DNA of 64,000 nt from Nonomuraea turkmeniaca. Lineage in GTDB: Bacteria; Actinomycetota; Actinomycetes; Streptosporangiales; Streptosporangiaceae. The stretch lies in NCBI RefSeq assembly GCF_005889735.1, contig NZ_VCKY01000025.1:1-64000 (forward strand), read 5' to 3'. The notes beneath the pieces were generated by a model, which did not search any database, was not told the DNA's origin, and saw only the letters and a program-made list of their open reading frames with translations. Shown in pieces: positions 25,827-35,037 of this stretch (the first letter of the stretch is position 1; each line of letters opens with the position of its first letter). Both the position numbers and the translations under genes were made by a program.

Positions 25827-26312
25827 ATGCGAGAGATCCGCGTCGTCGGCGATCCGGTCCTGCGCACGCCCGCCGAACCGGTCACGGACTTCGACCGCGA
25901 GCTGCGCCGCCTGATCGAGGAGATGTTCCAGGCGATGTACACGGTCAACGGCGTCGGCCTGGCCGGTCCGCAGATCGGCGTGTCGCGGCGATTGTTCGTG
26001 TACGACATCAACAAGCGCAAGGGCCACGTGATCAACCCGATCCTGACGGTCGACGACCCCGAGGAGATCGTCGACGAGGAAGGGTGCCTGTCGGTGCCCG
26101 ACCGCCAGACGCGCCTGCCCATCTACGCCCCGGTCGCGCGGGCCTCGGGCGTGACCGTCGAAGGGTTCGACCGGCTGCAGCGGCCGGTGCGGATCAAGGC
26201 CCGCGGCTCGCTGGCCCGCTGTTTCCAGCACGAGACCGAGCACCTCGACGGCAAGCTGTACGTCGACCGCCTCCCCAAGAACGAAGCGCGCAAGATCGTA
26301 CTCAAGGCATAG
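25827..26312 (+). CDS. def: Peptide deformylase
   Basis: Metalloenzyme removing the formyl group from new proteins, 161 aa. The three motifs are intact: GVGLAGPQIG (42-51), EGCLSVP (85-91) and QHETEH (134-139), giving the Cys and two His ligands and catalytic Glu. A -10 TAGAGT at 25778-25783 suggests a leader of about 40 nt with GAAGG before the ATG. The stop overlaps the -10 box of the next gene. Confidence 0.97.
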   Translation: MREIRVVGDPVLRTPAEPVTDFDRELRRLIEEMFQAMYTVNGVGLAGPQIGVSRRLFVYDINKRKGHVINPILTVDDPEEIVDEEGCLSVPDRQTRLPIYAPVARASGVTVEGFDRLQRPVRIKARGSLARCFQHETEHLDGKLYVDRLPKNEARKIVLKA

Positions 26313-26315
26313 GTT
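26310..26315 (+). promoter_or_regulatory. -10 box of leaderless SDR gene
   Basis: TAGGTT overlaps the def stop codon and lies 6 nt before the ATG at 26322, so the SDR can be transcribed separately from def. Confidence 0.5.
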
Positions 26316-26321
26316 GGGCGC

Positions 26322-27053
26322 ATGAGCGTACTTTCTGGGAAGGGCGCATTGGTCACAGGCGGCTCCAGAGGCATCGGCAAGGCCATCGTGGAGCGGTTGA
26401 GGCAGGACGGCGCCGAGGTCGTCTTCTGTTACGAGCACTCGGAGGAAGCGGCGCAGCAGGTCGCGAAGGAGACCGGCGCGCACGCCGTCCACGCGGATCT
26501 GGGCGCCAAGACCGACCTGGAGCGGCTGTTCGCCGCGGCGGAAGCGCGGCTGCCGGGGCTGGACATCCTGGTCAACAACGCCGCGACCACCGCCGCGCAG
26601 AAGCCCATGGCGGAGGTCACGGACGAGGACTACGAGCGGGCGTTCGCGGTGAACACGCGGGCGGTGTTCCTGGCCATGCAGTGGGCGGCGCGGGTGATGC
26701 GCGACGGCGGGCGCATCGTCAACATCTCCACGCTCAACACCCAGGTGCCCGCGCCCGCGCTGGCGCTCTACTGCGGCAGCAAGGGCGCGATCGAGCAGTT
26801 CGCCAAGGTGGCGGCGCGAGAGCTGGGCGGGCGCGAGATCACGGTCAACGTCGTCTCATCGGGCGCCACGGACACCGACATGCTGCGCAACGCCAATCCG
26901 CCGGAGGCGCTGGAGCAGACCTCGGCGTTCACGGCGCTGCAACGGCTCGGCCGGCCCGACGACATCGCGGCCGTGGTGGCGTTCCTGGCCGGTCCTGACG
27001 GCCGGTGGGTGACCGGCCACAACCTGCTCGCCAGCGGCGGGCTGATCGTCTAG
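26322..27053 (+). CDS. Short-chain dehydrogenase/reductase (FabG-like)
   Basis: A 243-aa classical SDR. The nucleotide loop is TGGSRGIG (12-19), NNAAT lies at about 85-89, the catalytic Ser is in VNISTLNT, and the YxxxK pair is in [12 protein letters not shown]. The GG-RGIG loop with no acidic residue after beta2 suggests NADPH preference. It could be a 3-ketoacyl reductase, but no fatty-acid genes are nearby. Its TAG stop shares the CTAG at 27050-27053 with the aldehyde dehydrogenase stop. Confidence 0.9.
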   Translation: MSVLSGKGALVTGGSRGIGKAIVERLRQDGAEVVFCYEHSEEAAQQVAKETGAHAVHADLGAKTDLERLFAAAEARLPGLDILVNNAATTAAQKPMAEVTDEDYERAFAVNTRAVFLAMQWAARVMRDGGRIVNISTLNTQVPAPALALYCGSKGAIEQFAKVAARELGGREITVNVVSSGATDTDMLRNANPPEALEQTSAFTALQRLGRPDDIAAVVAFLAGPDGRWVTGHNLLASGGLIV

Positions 27054-28453
27054 AGCTGGAGAGACTTGATCTCCAGGTACTCCTCCAGGCCGTGCTCGCC
27101 GAGCTCCCTCCCCACGCCGGACTGCTTGTAGCCGCCGAAGGGGGCCAGCGGGTTGAACTTGCCGCCGTTGATGGCGACCTGGCCGGTGCGCAGCCGGCGG
27201 GCGACCGCGACCGCATGCTCCTCGGCGCCCGACCAGACGGCGCCGGCCAGGCCGTATTTGGTGTCGTTGGCGATCTCGACGGCCTGGTCCTCGCTCGTGT
27301 ACGGGATCAGCGACAACACCGGGCCGAAGATCTCCTCCTGCTCGATCGTCATGCCCGGCTCCACACTCGCGAACACCGTGGGCTCGACGTAGTAGCCGCG
27401 CTCGTGCGGCCGCTCGGTCCCGCCCGCCACCAGCCGGGCGCCTTCCTCCTGGCCCCGGTTGATGTAGCGGACGACGCGGTCGCGCTGGACCTGCGAGACC
27501 AGCGGGCCGATCCTGGTGGACTCGTCGAACGGATCGCCGACGGTGTACTTGCCCGCGGCCGCGACGGCCAGGCGGACGGCGGTGTCGTACTGGTCGCGGT
27601 GGACGAGCATGCGGGTCCACGCCGAGCAGGTCTGGCCCGCGTTGACGAAGCAGTTGGCCACGCCGACCTTGACGGCCGTCTCCAGGTCGGCGTCGGGCAG
27701 GATGATGTTGGCGGACTTGCCGCCGAGCTCCAGCGCGACCCGCTTGACCGACTCGGCCGCCAGCGAGGCGACCCGGCGCCCGGCCGTCGTCGAACCGGTG
27801 AAGGAGACCATGTCCACTTCGGGGTGGGCGGCCATGGCCTCGCCCACGACCGGGCCGCGCCCGCTCAGCAGGTTGAACACGCCCGGGGGCAGGCCCACCT
27901 CGTCGAAGATCTCCGCCAGCGCGTACGCCGCCAGCGGCGCGACCTCGCTCGGCTTGAGCACGACGGTGCACCCGGCGGCCAGCGCGGGACCGACCTTGCA
28001 GATGATCTGGTGCAGCGGGTAGTTCCACGGCGTGATCGCCGCGACCACCCCGATCGGCTCCTTGACGACGAGCGAGTTGCCGACCCGCGACTCGCGCGGG
28101 TGGCTCTCCGCCAGCCGGGCATAGGACGCCAGCACGCCGGCCGGCATCAGCGTCTGGACCTTGAGCGCGAAGCCCAGCGGCGACCCCATGTCCGTCGCGA
28201 TGGTCTTGGCGATCTCGTCGGACCGCTGTCTGAGCAGCTCGGCCGCGTCGCCGAGGAGCTTGCCCCGCTCCGCGGCGGCCGTCTGCGACCAGGAGAGGAA
28301 GGCCCGTCTCGCGGCGTTGGCGGCCGACTCCACATCGTCGGCGCAGCCCGCGGGCACGCGGTCGATGATCTCTTCCGTGGCCGGGTTCACGACCTCGATG
28401 GGCTCGTCGGACAACGACGCGACCCAGGAGCCGCCGATGTACAGCTGACGCAT
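27050..28453 (-). CDS. NAD(P)-dependent aldehyde dehydrogenase
   Basis: A 467-aa ALDH superfamily enzyme starting [11 protein letters not shown]. The catalytic Glu is in [10 protein letters not shown], the nucleophile Cys in [12 protein letters not shown], and the nucleotide-binding [13 protein letters not shown] is present. [21 protein letters not shown] is the usual C-terminal part. The substrate is not determined; the length and motifs suit a broad aliphatic aldehyde or betaine-aldehyde-like enzyme. It is convergent with the SDR, with overlapping stops. CAAGAT lies 7 nt before the start. Confidence 0.93.
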   Translation of the reverse strand: MRQLYIGGSWVASLSDEPIEVVNPATEEIIDRVPAGCADDVESAANAARRAFLSWSQTAAAERGKLLGDAAELLRQRSDEIAKTIATDMGSPLGFALKVQTLMPAGVLASYARLAESHPRESRVGNSLVVKEPIGVVAAITPWNYPLHQIICKVGPALAAGCTVVLKPSEVAPLAAYALAEIFDEVGLPPGVFNLLSGRGPVVGEAMAAHPEVDMVSFTGSTTAGRRVASLAAESVKRVALELGGKSANIILPDADLETAVKVGVANCFVNAGQTCSAWTRMLVHRDQYDTAVRLAVAAAGKYTVGDPFDESTRIGPLVSQVQRDRVVRYINRGQEEGARLVAGGTERPHERGYYVEPTVFASVEPGMTIEQEEIFGPVLSLIPYTSEDQAVEIANDTKYGLAGAVWSGAEEHAVAVARRLRTGQVAINGGKFNPLAPFGGYKQSGVGRELGEHGLEEYLEIKSLQL

Positions 28454-28583
28454 GGCCACCATCTTGACAGTCCCCAGGACCGGCCGCGAGTGCCGGACCG
28501 AGGGCGGGATAAGGTCTGCTACACCGCTACCAGCTTCTTTTCCCCCGCCAGGGTATGGCTATTGCGCTGACAATACGCATTTG

Positions 28584-29204
28584 TCAATCGAAAGCCGGGC
28601 GGCGCGTCCGGGTGCGCTTCAACTCGAAGAAGTCATCGAACTCCGTGACCGCCAGCACGCCGTCCCACAGCCGGCCCGCGTCCTCGCCCCTGATGATCTT
28701 GGTGATCACCGGCCCGAAGAAGGCGTTGGCCCCCACCCGGATGATCGGCGTGCCGACCTCCTGCCCGACGAGCGTGATGCCCTCGTCGTGCGAGGCACGG
28801 ATGATCTCGTCCCACTCCTCGGACTCCATCGCGTCGGCGAGGTTCCCGTCGAGGCCGACGGCCTCGAGCGCGGCCTCGTTGATCTCCCGCAGGCGTTCGG
28901 GCTGCTTGCCGAGGCCCTGGTTGTGCAGGCGCGTGCCGAGCTCGGTGTAGAGGCGCCCGACGTACTCCTCCCCGTGCTTGGCCGCGGCCGCGGCCACCAC
29001 CCTGACAGACCCCATGGCCTTGGCGGCCCGTGCCTTGTAGTCCTCCGGGACGTCCTTGTCCTCGTTGAGGAAGTGCAGTGACATGAACCGGAAGCGGGGG
29101 TCGATGGGGCGGACCTGCTCGACTTCGAGCAGCCACCGCGATGTGACCCAGGCGAACGGACACGAGGGATCGAACCAGAGGTCCACGGGAATCTTCTCAG
29201 CCAT
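28584..29204 (-). CDS. DsbA-like mycothiol-dependent nitroreductase homologue
   Basis: A 206-aa thioredoxin-fold protein closely matching M. tuberculosis Rv2466c in layout (WFDPSCPFAWVTSRW, MSLHFLNEDKD, VGTPIIRVGANAFFGPVI, FFELKRTRT). The CPWC site of Rv2466c is CPFA here (Cys15, Ala18), so this is a monothiol version with no resolving cysteine. Rv2466c uses mycothiol and activates nitro prodrugs. It is divergent from pepN, the same neighbour as in mycobacteria. Confidence 0.92.
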   Translation of the reverse strand: MAEKIPVDLWFDPSCPFAWVTSRWLLEVEQVRPIDPRFRFMSLHFLNEDKDVPEDYKARAAKAMGSVRVVAAAAAKHGEEYVGRLYTELGTRLHNQGLGKQPERLREINEAALEAVGLDGNLADAMESEEWDEIIRASHDEGITLVGQEVGTPIIRVGANAFFGPVITKIIRGEDAGRLWDGVLAVTEFDDFFELKRTRTRRPAFD

Positions 29205-29294
29205 GTCTGGCCATAACCTGAAGGGGTTCGGGTCCTATTCCCACCGTGACAGGATGACGGACAACCCCGACGAAGTGGTGAAAAGGAGCGCAAC

Positions 29295-31859
29295 TTGGCA
29301 GGCAACCTGACCCGGGACGAGGCGCGAGAGCGCGCCCGGCTGTTGAGGGTCGAGTCGTACGAGGTCGCACTGGACCTGACGGAAGGGGACGAGCGCTTCG
29401 AGAGCGTCACGTCGGTCCGCTTCAGCAGCGCCACCTCGGGTGCGTCCACCTTCATCGACCTGCACGGCGCGCAGGTGCGCAAGGCGACGCTGAACGGCCA
29501 GGACCTCGACGTGGCGGCCTACGACGCGGAGAAGGGCCGGTTCCCGCTCCCGTCGCTCGCCGAGTCCAACGAGCTGCGGATCGACGCCGACTGCGCCTAC
29601 ATGCGCACCGGCGAGGGTCTGCACCGTTTCGTCGACCCGGTCGACCAGCGTGTCTACCTGCACAGCCAGTTCGAGACGGCCGACGCCCACCGCATGTACG
29701 CGTGCTTCGACCAGCCCGACCTCAAGGCCACGTTCCAGCTGACCGTGCTGGCCCCGGCGGACTGGGAGGTGATCTCCAACGCCGCCGCCGTCAACGTGGA
29801 GGGCCTGCCGGAGCAGGCCGGCAAGCACGGGACCGTGCACGCGGCCAAACGGTGGGAGTTCGCGGTCACGCCGGTCATGTCCACCTACATCACGGCGCTG
29901 GTGGCCGGGCCGTATCACAAGGTCACCTCGGAGCACGACGGCATCCCGCTCGGCCTCTACTGCCGGGCCTCGCTGGCCGAGCACCTCGACTCCGACAACC
30001 TCTTCGAGGTCACCCGGCAGGGCTTCGACTTCTTCCACCGGGTGTTCGGCGTGCGCTACCCGTTCGGCAAGTACGACCAGGCCTTCGTGCCCGAGTTCAA
30101 CGCCGGCGCGATGGAGAACGCCGGCTGCGTGACGTACCTGGAGGACTACGTCTTCCGCTCCCGGGTCACCGACGCGGTCGTCGAGCGGCGCGCGGAGACG
30201 ATCCTGCACGAGATGGCGCACATGTGGTTCGGCGACCTCGTCACCATGCGCTGGTGGGACGACCTGTGGCTGAACGAGTCGTTCGCCACCTACATGTCCG
30301 TGCTCGCCCAGGCCGAGGCCACCCGGTGGGGCAAGGGCGCGTGGACGACGTTCGCGAACGTGGAGAAGGCCTGGGCCTACCGCCAGGACCAGCTGCCGTC
30401 CACGCACCCGATCGCCGCGGACATCCCGGACATGCAGGCGGTCGAGGTCAACTTCGACGGCATCACGTACGCCAAGGGCGCCTCGGTGCTCAAGCAACTG
30501 GTCGCGTACGTGGGGCTGGACAACTTCCTGGCCGGCGTGCGCGACTACTTCGCCGAGCACGCCTGGGGCAACACCGAGCTGAAGGACCTGCTCGACGCCC
30601 TGGAGCGGACCTCCGGACGGGACCTGTCCGCCTGGTCGAAGGAGTGGCTGGAGACCTCCTGGGTCAACACGCTGCGGCCCTCGTTCGAGGTGTCGGAGGG
30701 CCGGTTCACCGCGTTCGACGTGCTGCAGGAGGCGCCGGCCGACTATCCGACGCTGCGCTCGCACCGCATCGCGATCGGCCTGTACTCCCTGGTGGACGGC
30801 AAGCTGACGCGGACCAAGCGGGTCGAGCTGGACGTGGTGGGCGCGCGTACGAGCGTGGCCGAGCTGGTCGGCGAGGAGCAGCCCGACCTGGTGCTGCTCA
30901 ACGACGACGACCTGACCTACGCCAAGGTCCGGCTCGACGAGGACTCGCTGCGCACGCTGGTGGACGGCGGCATCGTCACGTTCACCGAGTCGCTGCCGCG
31001 CGCGCTGTGCTGGTCGGCGGCCTGGGACATGACCCGCGACGGCGAGATGTCCACGCGCGACTACGTCAAGCTGGTCGTCTCGGGCGCGGGCACGGTCACG
31101 GACATCACGGTGCTGCAGACGATCCTGCGGCAGGCGCGTATGGCCGCCCAGCAGTACGCGGCCCCGTCGTGGCGGGCGGAGGGCCTGGCGCTGCTGGCGC
31201 GGGAGCTGCGCTCGCTGCTCGGCTCGGCCGAGCCCGGGTCGGACCACCAGCTGGCGTTCCTGCAGGCGTTCGCGCCGGTGGCCATCTCGGCGGAGGACCT
31301 GGACCTGCTGCAGCGCATCCTGGACGGCACGGAGGTGCCCGACGGGCTGAGCGTGGACGCCGACCTGCGCTGGACTCTGGTGCACGCGCTCGTCACCGGC
31401 GGCCGGATGGGCGAGGCCGACATCGAGGCCGAGCTGAAGCGCGACCCTACGGCGACGGGTGAGCGGTCGGCCGCGCAGTGCCGGGCCGCGGTGCCCACCG
31501 CCGAGGCCAAGAACGCGGCGTGGGACCGGATCCTGGGCGGCGAGCTGGCCAATCACATTGCCAGGGCGACGATCGGCGGCTTCCAGGACCCGCACCACCC
31601 CGAGCTCCTGGAGCCGTTCCGCGCGAAGTACTTCGCCGAGGTCGGGCGCGTCTACAAGGAGTGGACGTACGACCAGGCGTCGTCGTTCGCGGTGGGGTGC
31701 TTCCCCTCGCTGCTCATCGAGCCGGTGACCGTGCAGGCCGCCGAGGACTACCTGGCGGCCGAGCAGCCGCCGCAGGCGCTGCGCAGGATGATCCTGGAGG
31801 GCGCCGACGGCGTCCGCCGCGCGCTGCGTAACCGCGAGAAGGACGCCGCGTCCGCCTGA
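29295..31859 (+). CDS. pepN: Aminopeptidase N
   Basis: M1-family zinc aminopeptidase in the cytosol, 854 aa. The TTG start follows AAAAGGAG by 6 nt. Substrate motif GAMEN is at 271-275, zinc motif HEMAH at 305-309, and the third ligand Glu328 in LNESFATY. The C-terminal ERAP-like helical domain (about 530-840) is complete. A strong hairpin terminator follows 11 nt after the stop. Confidence 0.97.
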   Translation: MAGNLTRDEARERARLLRVESYEVALDLTEGDERFESVTSVRFSSATSGASTFIDLHGAQVRKATLNGQDLDVAAYDAEKGRFPLPSLAESNELRIDADCAYMRTGEGLHRFVDPVDQRVYLHSQFETADAHRMYACFDQPDLKATFQLTVLAPADWEVISNAAAVNVEGLPEQAGKHGTVHAAKRWEFAVTPVMSTYITALVAGPYHKVTSEHDGIPLGLYCRASLAEHLDSDNLFEVTRQGFDFFHRVFGVRYPFGKYDQAFVPEFNAGAMENAGCVTYLEDYVFRSRVTDAVVERRAETILHEMAHMWFGDLVTMRWWDDLWLNESFATYMSVLAQAEATRWGKGAWTTFANVEKAWAYRQDQLPSTHPIAADIPDMQAVEVNFDGITYAKGASVLKQLVAYVGLDNFLAGVRDYFAEHAWGNTELKDLLDALERTSGRDLSAWSKEWLETSWVNTLRPSFEVSEGRFTAFDVLQEAPADYPTLRSHRIAIGLYSLVDGKLTRTKRVELDVVGARTSVAELVGEEQPDLVLLNDDDLTYAKVRLDEDSLRTLVDGGIVTFTESLPRALCWSAAWDMTRDGEMSTRDYVKLVVSGAGTVTDITVLQTILRQARMAAQQYAAPSWRAEGLALLARELRSLLGSAEPGSDHQLAFLQAFAPVAISAEDLDLLQRILDGTEVPDGLSVDADLRWTLVHALVTGGRMGEADIEAELKRDPTATGERSAAQCRAAVPTAEAKNAAWDRILGGELANHIARATIGGFQDPHHPELLEPFRAKYFAEVGRVYKEWTYDQASSFAVGCFPSLLIEPVTVQAAEDYLAAEQPPQALRRMILEGADGVRRALRNREKDAASA

Positions 31860-31870
31860 TCCTCGTCCCT

Positions 31871-31902
31871 GAAGGCCCCCGCCACGCCTGGCGGGGGCCT
31901 TC
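31871..31902 (+). terminator. Terminator of pepN
   Basis: GAAGGCCCCCGCCA (31871-31884) pairs perfectly with TGGCGGGGGCCTTC (31889-31902) around a CGCC loop. The 14-bp stem insulates pepN from the sugar operon. Confidence 0.93.
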
Positions 31903-31927
31903 CGCGTTTCCGGGACGTTTCCGGCTC

Positions 31928-31991
31928 TTGACAGGAAGTGGCCCGCCAGCCATATTTCAGGACTAACTTTACTTCTAAAGAAAGTCCTGAA
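31928..31991 (+). promoter_or_regulatory. Promoter and ROK-type operator of the alpha-glucan operon
   Basis: A -35 TTGACA (31928-31933), 17-nt spacer and -10 CATATT (31951-31956) form a near-consensus promoter. Overlapping its -10 and start site is a 15-bp inverted repeat with only two mismatches: TTCAGGACTAACTTT (31956-31970) against AAAGAAAGTCCTGAA (31977-31991). The CTTT..AAAG core resembles operators of ROK repressors such as XylR/NagC-type proteins. The operator ends 6 nt before the ROK start, so the regulator should block its own operon until sugar is present. Confidence 0.8.
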
Positions 31992-31996
31992 CCTTC

Positions 31997-33181
31997 ATGG
32001 CAGCCACTGACCGCGGCGACCTCACCAGGACGGCGATCCTGGCCCTGCTGGGCACCGGCGGGCCGCTCAGCCGGACCGAGATAGCACGCGAGCTGGACCT
32101 CAGCCCGGCCACCGTCACGCAGCTCACGCGCGAGCTCATGGGGCACGGAATGCTGGAGGAGCTCGACCTCAAGCCGTCGCGCGGCGGGCGGCCCGCCGTT
32201 CGGCTCGGGCTGGTGGGCGGGGCCGGGCACGCACTGGGCGTCAAGGTGACGGCCGATCATCTGGTGCTGGTAGATGTGCGGCTGGACGGCGAGGTGCTCG
32301 GGTCGTGGGAGCGGCCGTTCGACCCGTCATCGGCCGACGCGCTCGACGAGCTGGCGGCGGCCGTGGAGTCGGCGGTGCCGGGCGACGGGCCGCCGCTGCT
32401 GGGCGTGGGGGTCGGGGTGCCGGGCAGCGTGGAGGACCAGGCGGCCGGCACGGTGAACGCGCCGACGCTGGGGTGGCAGGCGATGCCGGTCGGCGAGCGG
32501 CTGCGGCGCAGGTTGCGGCTCCCGGTGCTGGTGGAGAACGACGTGAACGCGCTGGCGGTCGCCGAGCGGCTGTACGGCCGGGGGCGTACGCACCGGGACT
32601 TCCTCGTGGTGACGATCGGCCGCGGCGTCGGCGCGGCGATCGTCGCCGACGGCCGGGTGTACCGGGGGGCGCGGGGCGGCGCCGGCGAGTTCGGCCACCT
32701 GCCGGTGGACCCGGACGGACCGATGTGCGGCTGCGGGGCCCGCGGCTGCCTGGAGGCGTTCGTGGGCTCGGCAGGTCTCCTCGCGGCGGCCCGCGCGAAG
32801 TCCGCCGGCCGAGTGGAGGCCCCGCTCGGGCAGGCCGCCGCGGCCGGCGACCCGGCGGCGCGTGCCGTGTTCGCCGAGGCCGGGGCGATCCTCGGGCGGG
32901 CCACCGCCGGGCTGATCAACGTCGTGGACCCGGAGGTCGTGGTCGTGCTCGGCGAGGGCACGGCGGACTGGCCGCTCTGGCGGGACGGCTTCGAACAGGC
33001 GCTCAGGGCGCAGCTCTACCCGGGACGGCGCGACATCTCCGTCGAGGTGGAGAGCTGGGACGACACGAGCTGGGCGCAAGGGGCGGCGGCGCTGGTGCTG
33101 GCGACCCCGTTCGACGCGGCTGGCGCGGCCGGAGAGCAGGGCCGCCTGGTGCGTGCCCGGCTGATCGGAGCCACGCCATGA
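31997..33181 (+). CDS. ROK-family transcriptional regulator
   Basis: A 394-aa repressor-type ROK protein. The N-terminal winged HTH (about 8-65, LSRTEIARELDLSPATVTQLTRELM) is followed by a sugar-kinase-like domain. ENDVNALAVAERLYG and the zinc motif GHLPVDPDGPMCGCGARGCLE mark the ROK fold. It is the first gene of the eight-gene alpha-glucan operon. The Kribbella and Listeria cyclic-glucan catabolic clusters also carry a regulator gene. The likely effector is an intermediate such as isomaltose; this is inferred. Confidence 0.93.
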   Translation: MAATDRGDLTRTAILALLGTGGPLSRTEIARELDLSPATVTQLTRELMGHGMLEELDLKPSRGGRPAVRLGLVGGAGHALGVKVTADHLVLVDVRLDGEVLGSWERPFDPSSADALDELAAAVESAVPGDGPPLLGVGVGVPGSVEDQAAGTVNAPTLGWQAMPVGERLRRRLRLPVLVENDVNALAVAERLYGRGRTHRDFLVVTIGRGVGAAIVADGRVYRGARGGAGEFGHLPVDPDGPMCGCGARGCLEAFVGSAGLLAAARAKSAGRVEAPLGQAAAAGDPAARAVFAEAGAILGRATAGLINVVDPEVVVVLGEGTADWPLWRDGFEQALRAQLYPGRRDISVEVESWDDTSWAQGAAALVLATPFDAAGAAGEQGRLVRARLIGATP

Positions 33182-33222
33182 GCGCCCGGTCCGCCCGCAC
33201 GAACGAGGAGACGATCTCATGA
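33178..33222 (+). other. 14-codon bridging frame between ROK and permease genes
   Basis: An ATG overlapping the ROK stop opens MSARSARTNEETIS, whose TGA overlaps the ATG of the permease. It contains the permease ribosome site (GAGGAG). It may carry ribosomes across the 37-nt gap, or be chance. Confidence 0.3.
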
Positions 33223-34160
33223 CCCTCACCGCGGCCCCGCCGGAGGAGCGGGTCACGCATCAGCGGGCCAGGCCACGCAAGGGCTGGCGGTACGCCGGCA
33301 CCGTCGCGGTGTTCCTGCTGCCGAGCCTCGTCCCCCTGACGCTCTACACGATCATCCCCATGCTCGGCTCGCTCTGGACAAGCCTGCACGAATGGGACCT
33401 CATCACCGAGATGCGCTGGGTCGGCCTGGGCAACTACATCGAGCTGATCGGCGATCCGGGGACCCGGGCGGCGTTCCTGCACACGCTCTCCTTCATCGCC
33501 GGCTACCTGCCGCTCGTCTACGCGGGCGGCCTCGGCCTGGCGTTGCTGCTCAACCGGGCGCCCCGATCGACTGGGTCCGGCCGGAGCCTGCTGCGCGGCA
33601 TCTACTTCCTGCCGGTGATCACCAGCTGGGTGGTCGTGGCGCTGATGTGGAAGTGGCTGCTCAATCCGGCCAGCGGCATCGTCAACTGGGCCCTCGGCCT
33701 GTTCGGGATCAGCGGGCCCGGCTGGTGGACCGACCCGGCCTGGGCGATGCCGTCGGTCATCCTGGCCTCGGCCTGGAAGGACCTGGGCTTCGTGATGATC
33801 ATCCTGCTGGCCGGGCTGCAGGCGATCCCCCGCGAGTACCAGGAGGCGGCCATGGTGGACGGCGCCACGGCGTGGCGCAGGTTCCGGCACATCACGCTCC
33901 CACTGCTGTCCCCCTCGACGTTCTTCGTGGTCGTGATCTCGCTGATCAACGGCTTCCAGGTCTTCGACCAGGTCAAGATCATGACGAACGGCGGTCCCGG
34001 CGGGGCCACGCAGGTCGTGGTGTCGCAGATCTACGACCTCACGTTCAGGTACGGCCGGGCCGGCGCGGCCTCCGCGTTGTCCTGGTTGTTGTTCGCAGTC
34101 GTGCTGATCGTGACGATCATCCAGATCCGGGGCCAGAAGCGGTGGGTGACGTATGGGTAA
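33219..34160 (+). CDS. CUT1 sugar ABC transporter permease (MalF-like)
   Basis: A 313-aa inner-membrane protein with six TM segments, the first at about 24-46. The EAA loop that docks the ATPase is EYQEAAMVDGATAWRRFRHI. It pairs with the next permease and the lipoprotein binder to import oligosaccharides. No ATPase gene is in the operon, so a shared MsiK-type ATPase elsewhere is expected, as is usual in actinomycetes. Confidence 0.95.
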   Translation: MTLTAAPPEERVTHQRARPRKGWRYAGTVAVFLLPSLVPLTLYTIIPMLGSLWTSLHEWDLITEMRWVGLGNYIELIGDPGTRAAFLHTLSFIAGYLPLVYAGGLGLALLLNRAPRSTGSGRSLLRGIYFLPVITSWVVVALMWKWLLNPASGIVNWALGLFGISGPGWWTDPAWAMPSVILASAWKDLGFVMIILLAGLQAIPREYQEAAMVDGATAWRRFRHITLPLLSPSTFFVVVISLINGFQVFDQVKIMTNGGPGGATQVVVSQIYDLTFRYGRAGAASALSWLLFAVVLIVTIIQIRGQKRWVTYG

Positions 34161-35025
34161 GGCGCGAGGACGGATCCGCGGCGAAACGAGGACATCCATC
34201 GGAGCACGCCGGGCGGTGCTCGGCCAAATAGCCCGCTATCTGCTGGTCGGGCTGGGCGCGCTGGCAATGTTGTTCCCGTTCGGGTGGGCGGTGATCACCT
34301 CCATCACGCCGAGCGACGCCGTGCTCGCCGTGCCGCCGGACTTCACGCCGGAGGGCGCGAGCCTGGACGCGTACGGCAAACTGCTGGAGACCCTGCCGTT
34401 CTGGCGGATCGTGCTCAACAGCGCCTGGATCGGTGCGGCCTCCACCATGCTGCAGCTGATCACCAGCGCGATGGCCGCCTACGCGTTCGCCCGGCTGCCG
34501 TTCCCCGGCCGGGGCGCGTTGTTCGCGGTGTACCTGACGACGTTGATGATGCCGCTGCCGGTGCTGGTCGTGCCGCTGTTCATCGAGATGCGCACGTTCG
34601 GGCTCGTGGACACGTACTTCGCGTTGCTGGCGCCGACGATCGCCTCGGCGTTCGGGGTGTTCCTGCTGCGGCAGGCGATCAACCAGGTGCCGCGGGAGTT
34701 CGACGAGGCGGCCGTCCTGGACGGCGCCGGGCATTTCCGGATCTTTCTGTACGTGGTGCTGCCGCTGATCCGGCCGGCGCTGGCCACGTTCGCCATCTTC
34801 GGCTTCATGGCCAGCTGGAACAGCTATCTCTGGCCGCTGATCATCATCAAGTCGCCCGAGTTCATGACCCTCCCGCTGGGCCTGGCCACGCTGCACGGCC
34901 AGTTCACCACGCAGTGGGACGTGGTCATGGCGGGCTCGGTGATCAGCGTCGTACCGATCCTCATCCTCTACGTCTTCGCGCAGAAGCACGTCATCGCCAG
35001 CGTCGCGCAGAGCGGGCTCAAGTAA
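34153..35025 (+). CDS. CUT1 sugar ABC transporter permease (MalG-like)
   Basis: A 290-aa second permease. It has six TM segments and the EAA loop EFDEAAVLDGAGHFRIFLYV. It starts 8 nt inside the end of the preceding permease gene, so they are translationally coupled. The basic N-terminus (KARGRIRGETRTSIGARR) lies in the cytosol. Confidence 0.95.
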   Translation: MGKARGRIRGETRTSIGARRAVLGQIARYLLVGLGALAMLFPFGWAVITSITPSDAVLAVPPDFTPEGASLDAYGKLLETLPFWRIVLNSAWIGAASTMLQLITSAMAAYAFARLPFPGRGALFAVYLTTLMMPLPVLVVPLFIEMRTFGLVDTYFALLAPTIASAFGVFLLRQAINQVPREFDEAAVLDGAGHFRIFLYVVLPLIRPALATFAIFGFMASWNSYLWPLIIIKSPEFMTLPLGLATLHGQFTTQWDVVMAGSVISVVPILILYVFAQKHVIASVAQSGLK

Positions 35026-35037
35026 AGGAATCCCCCC

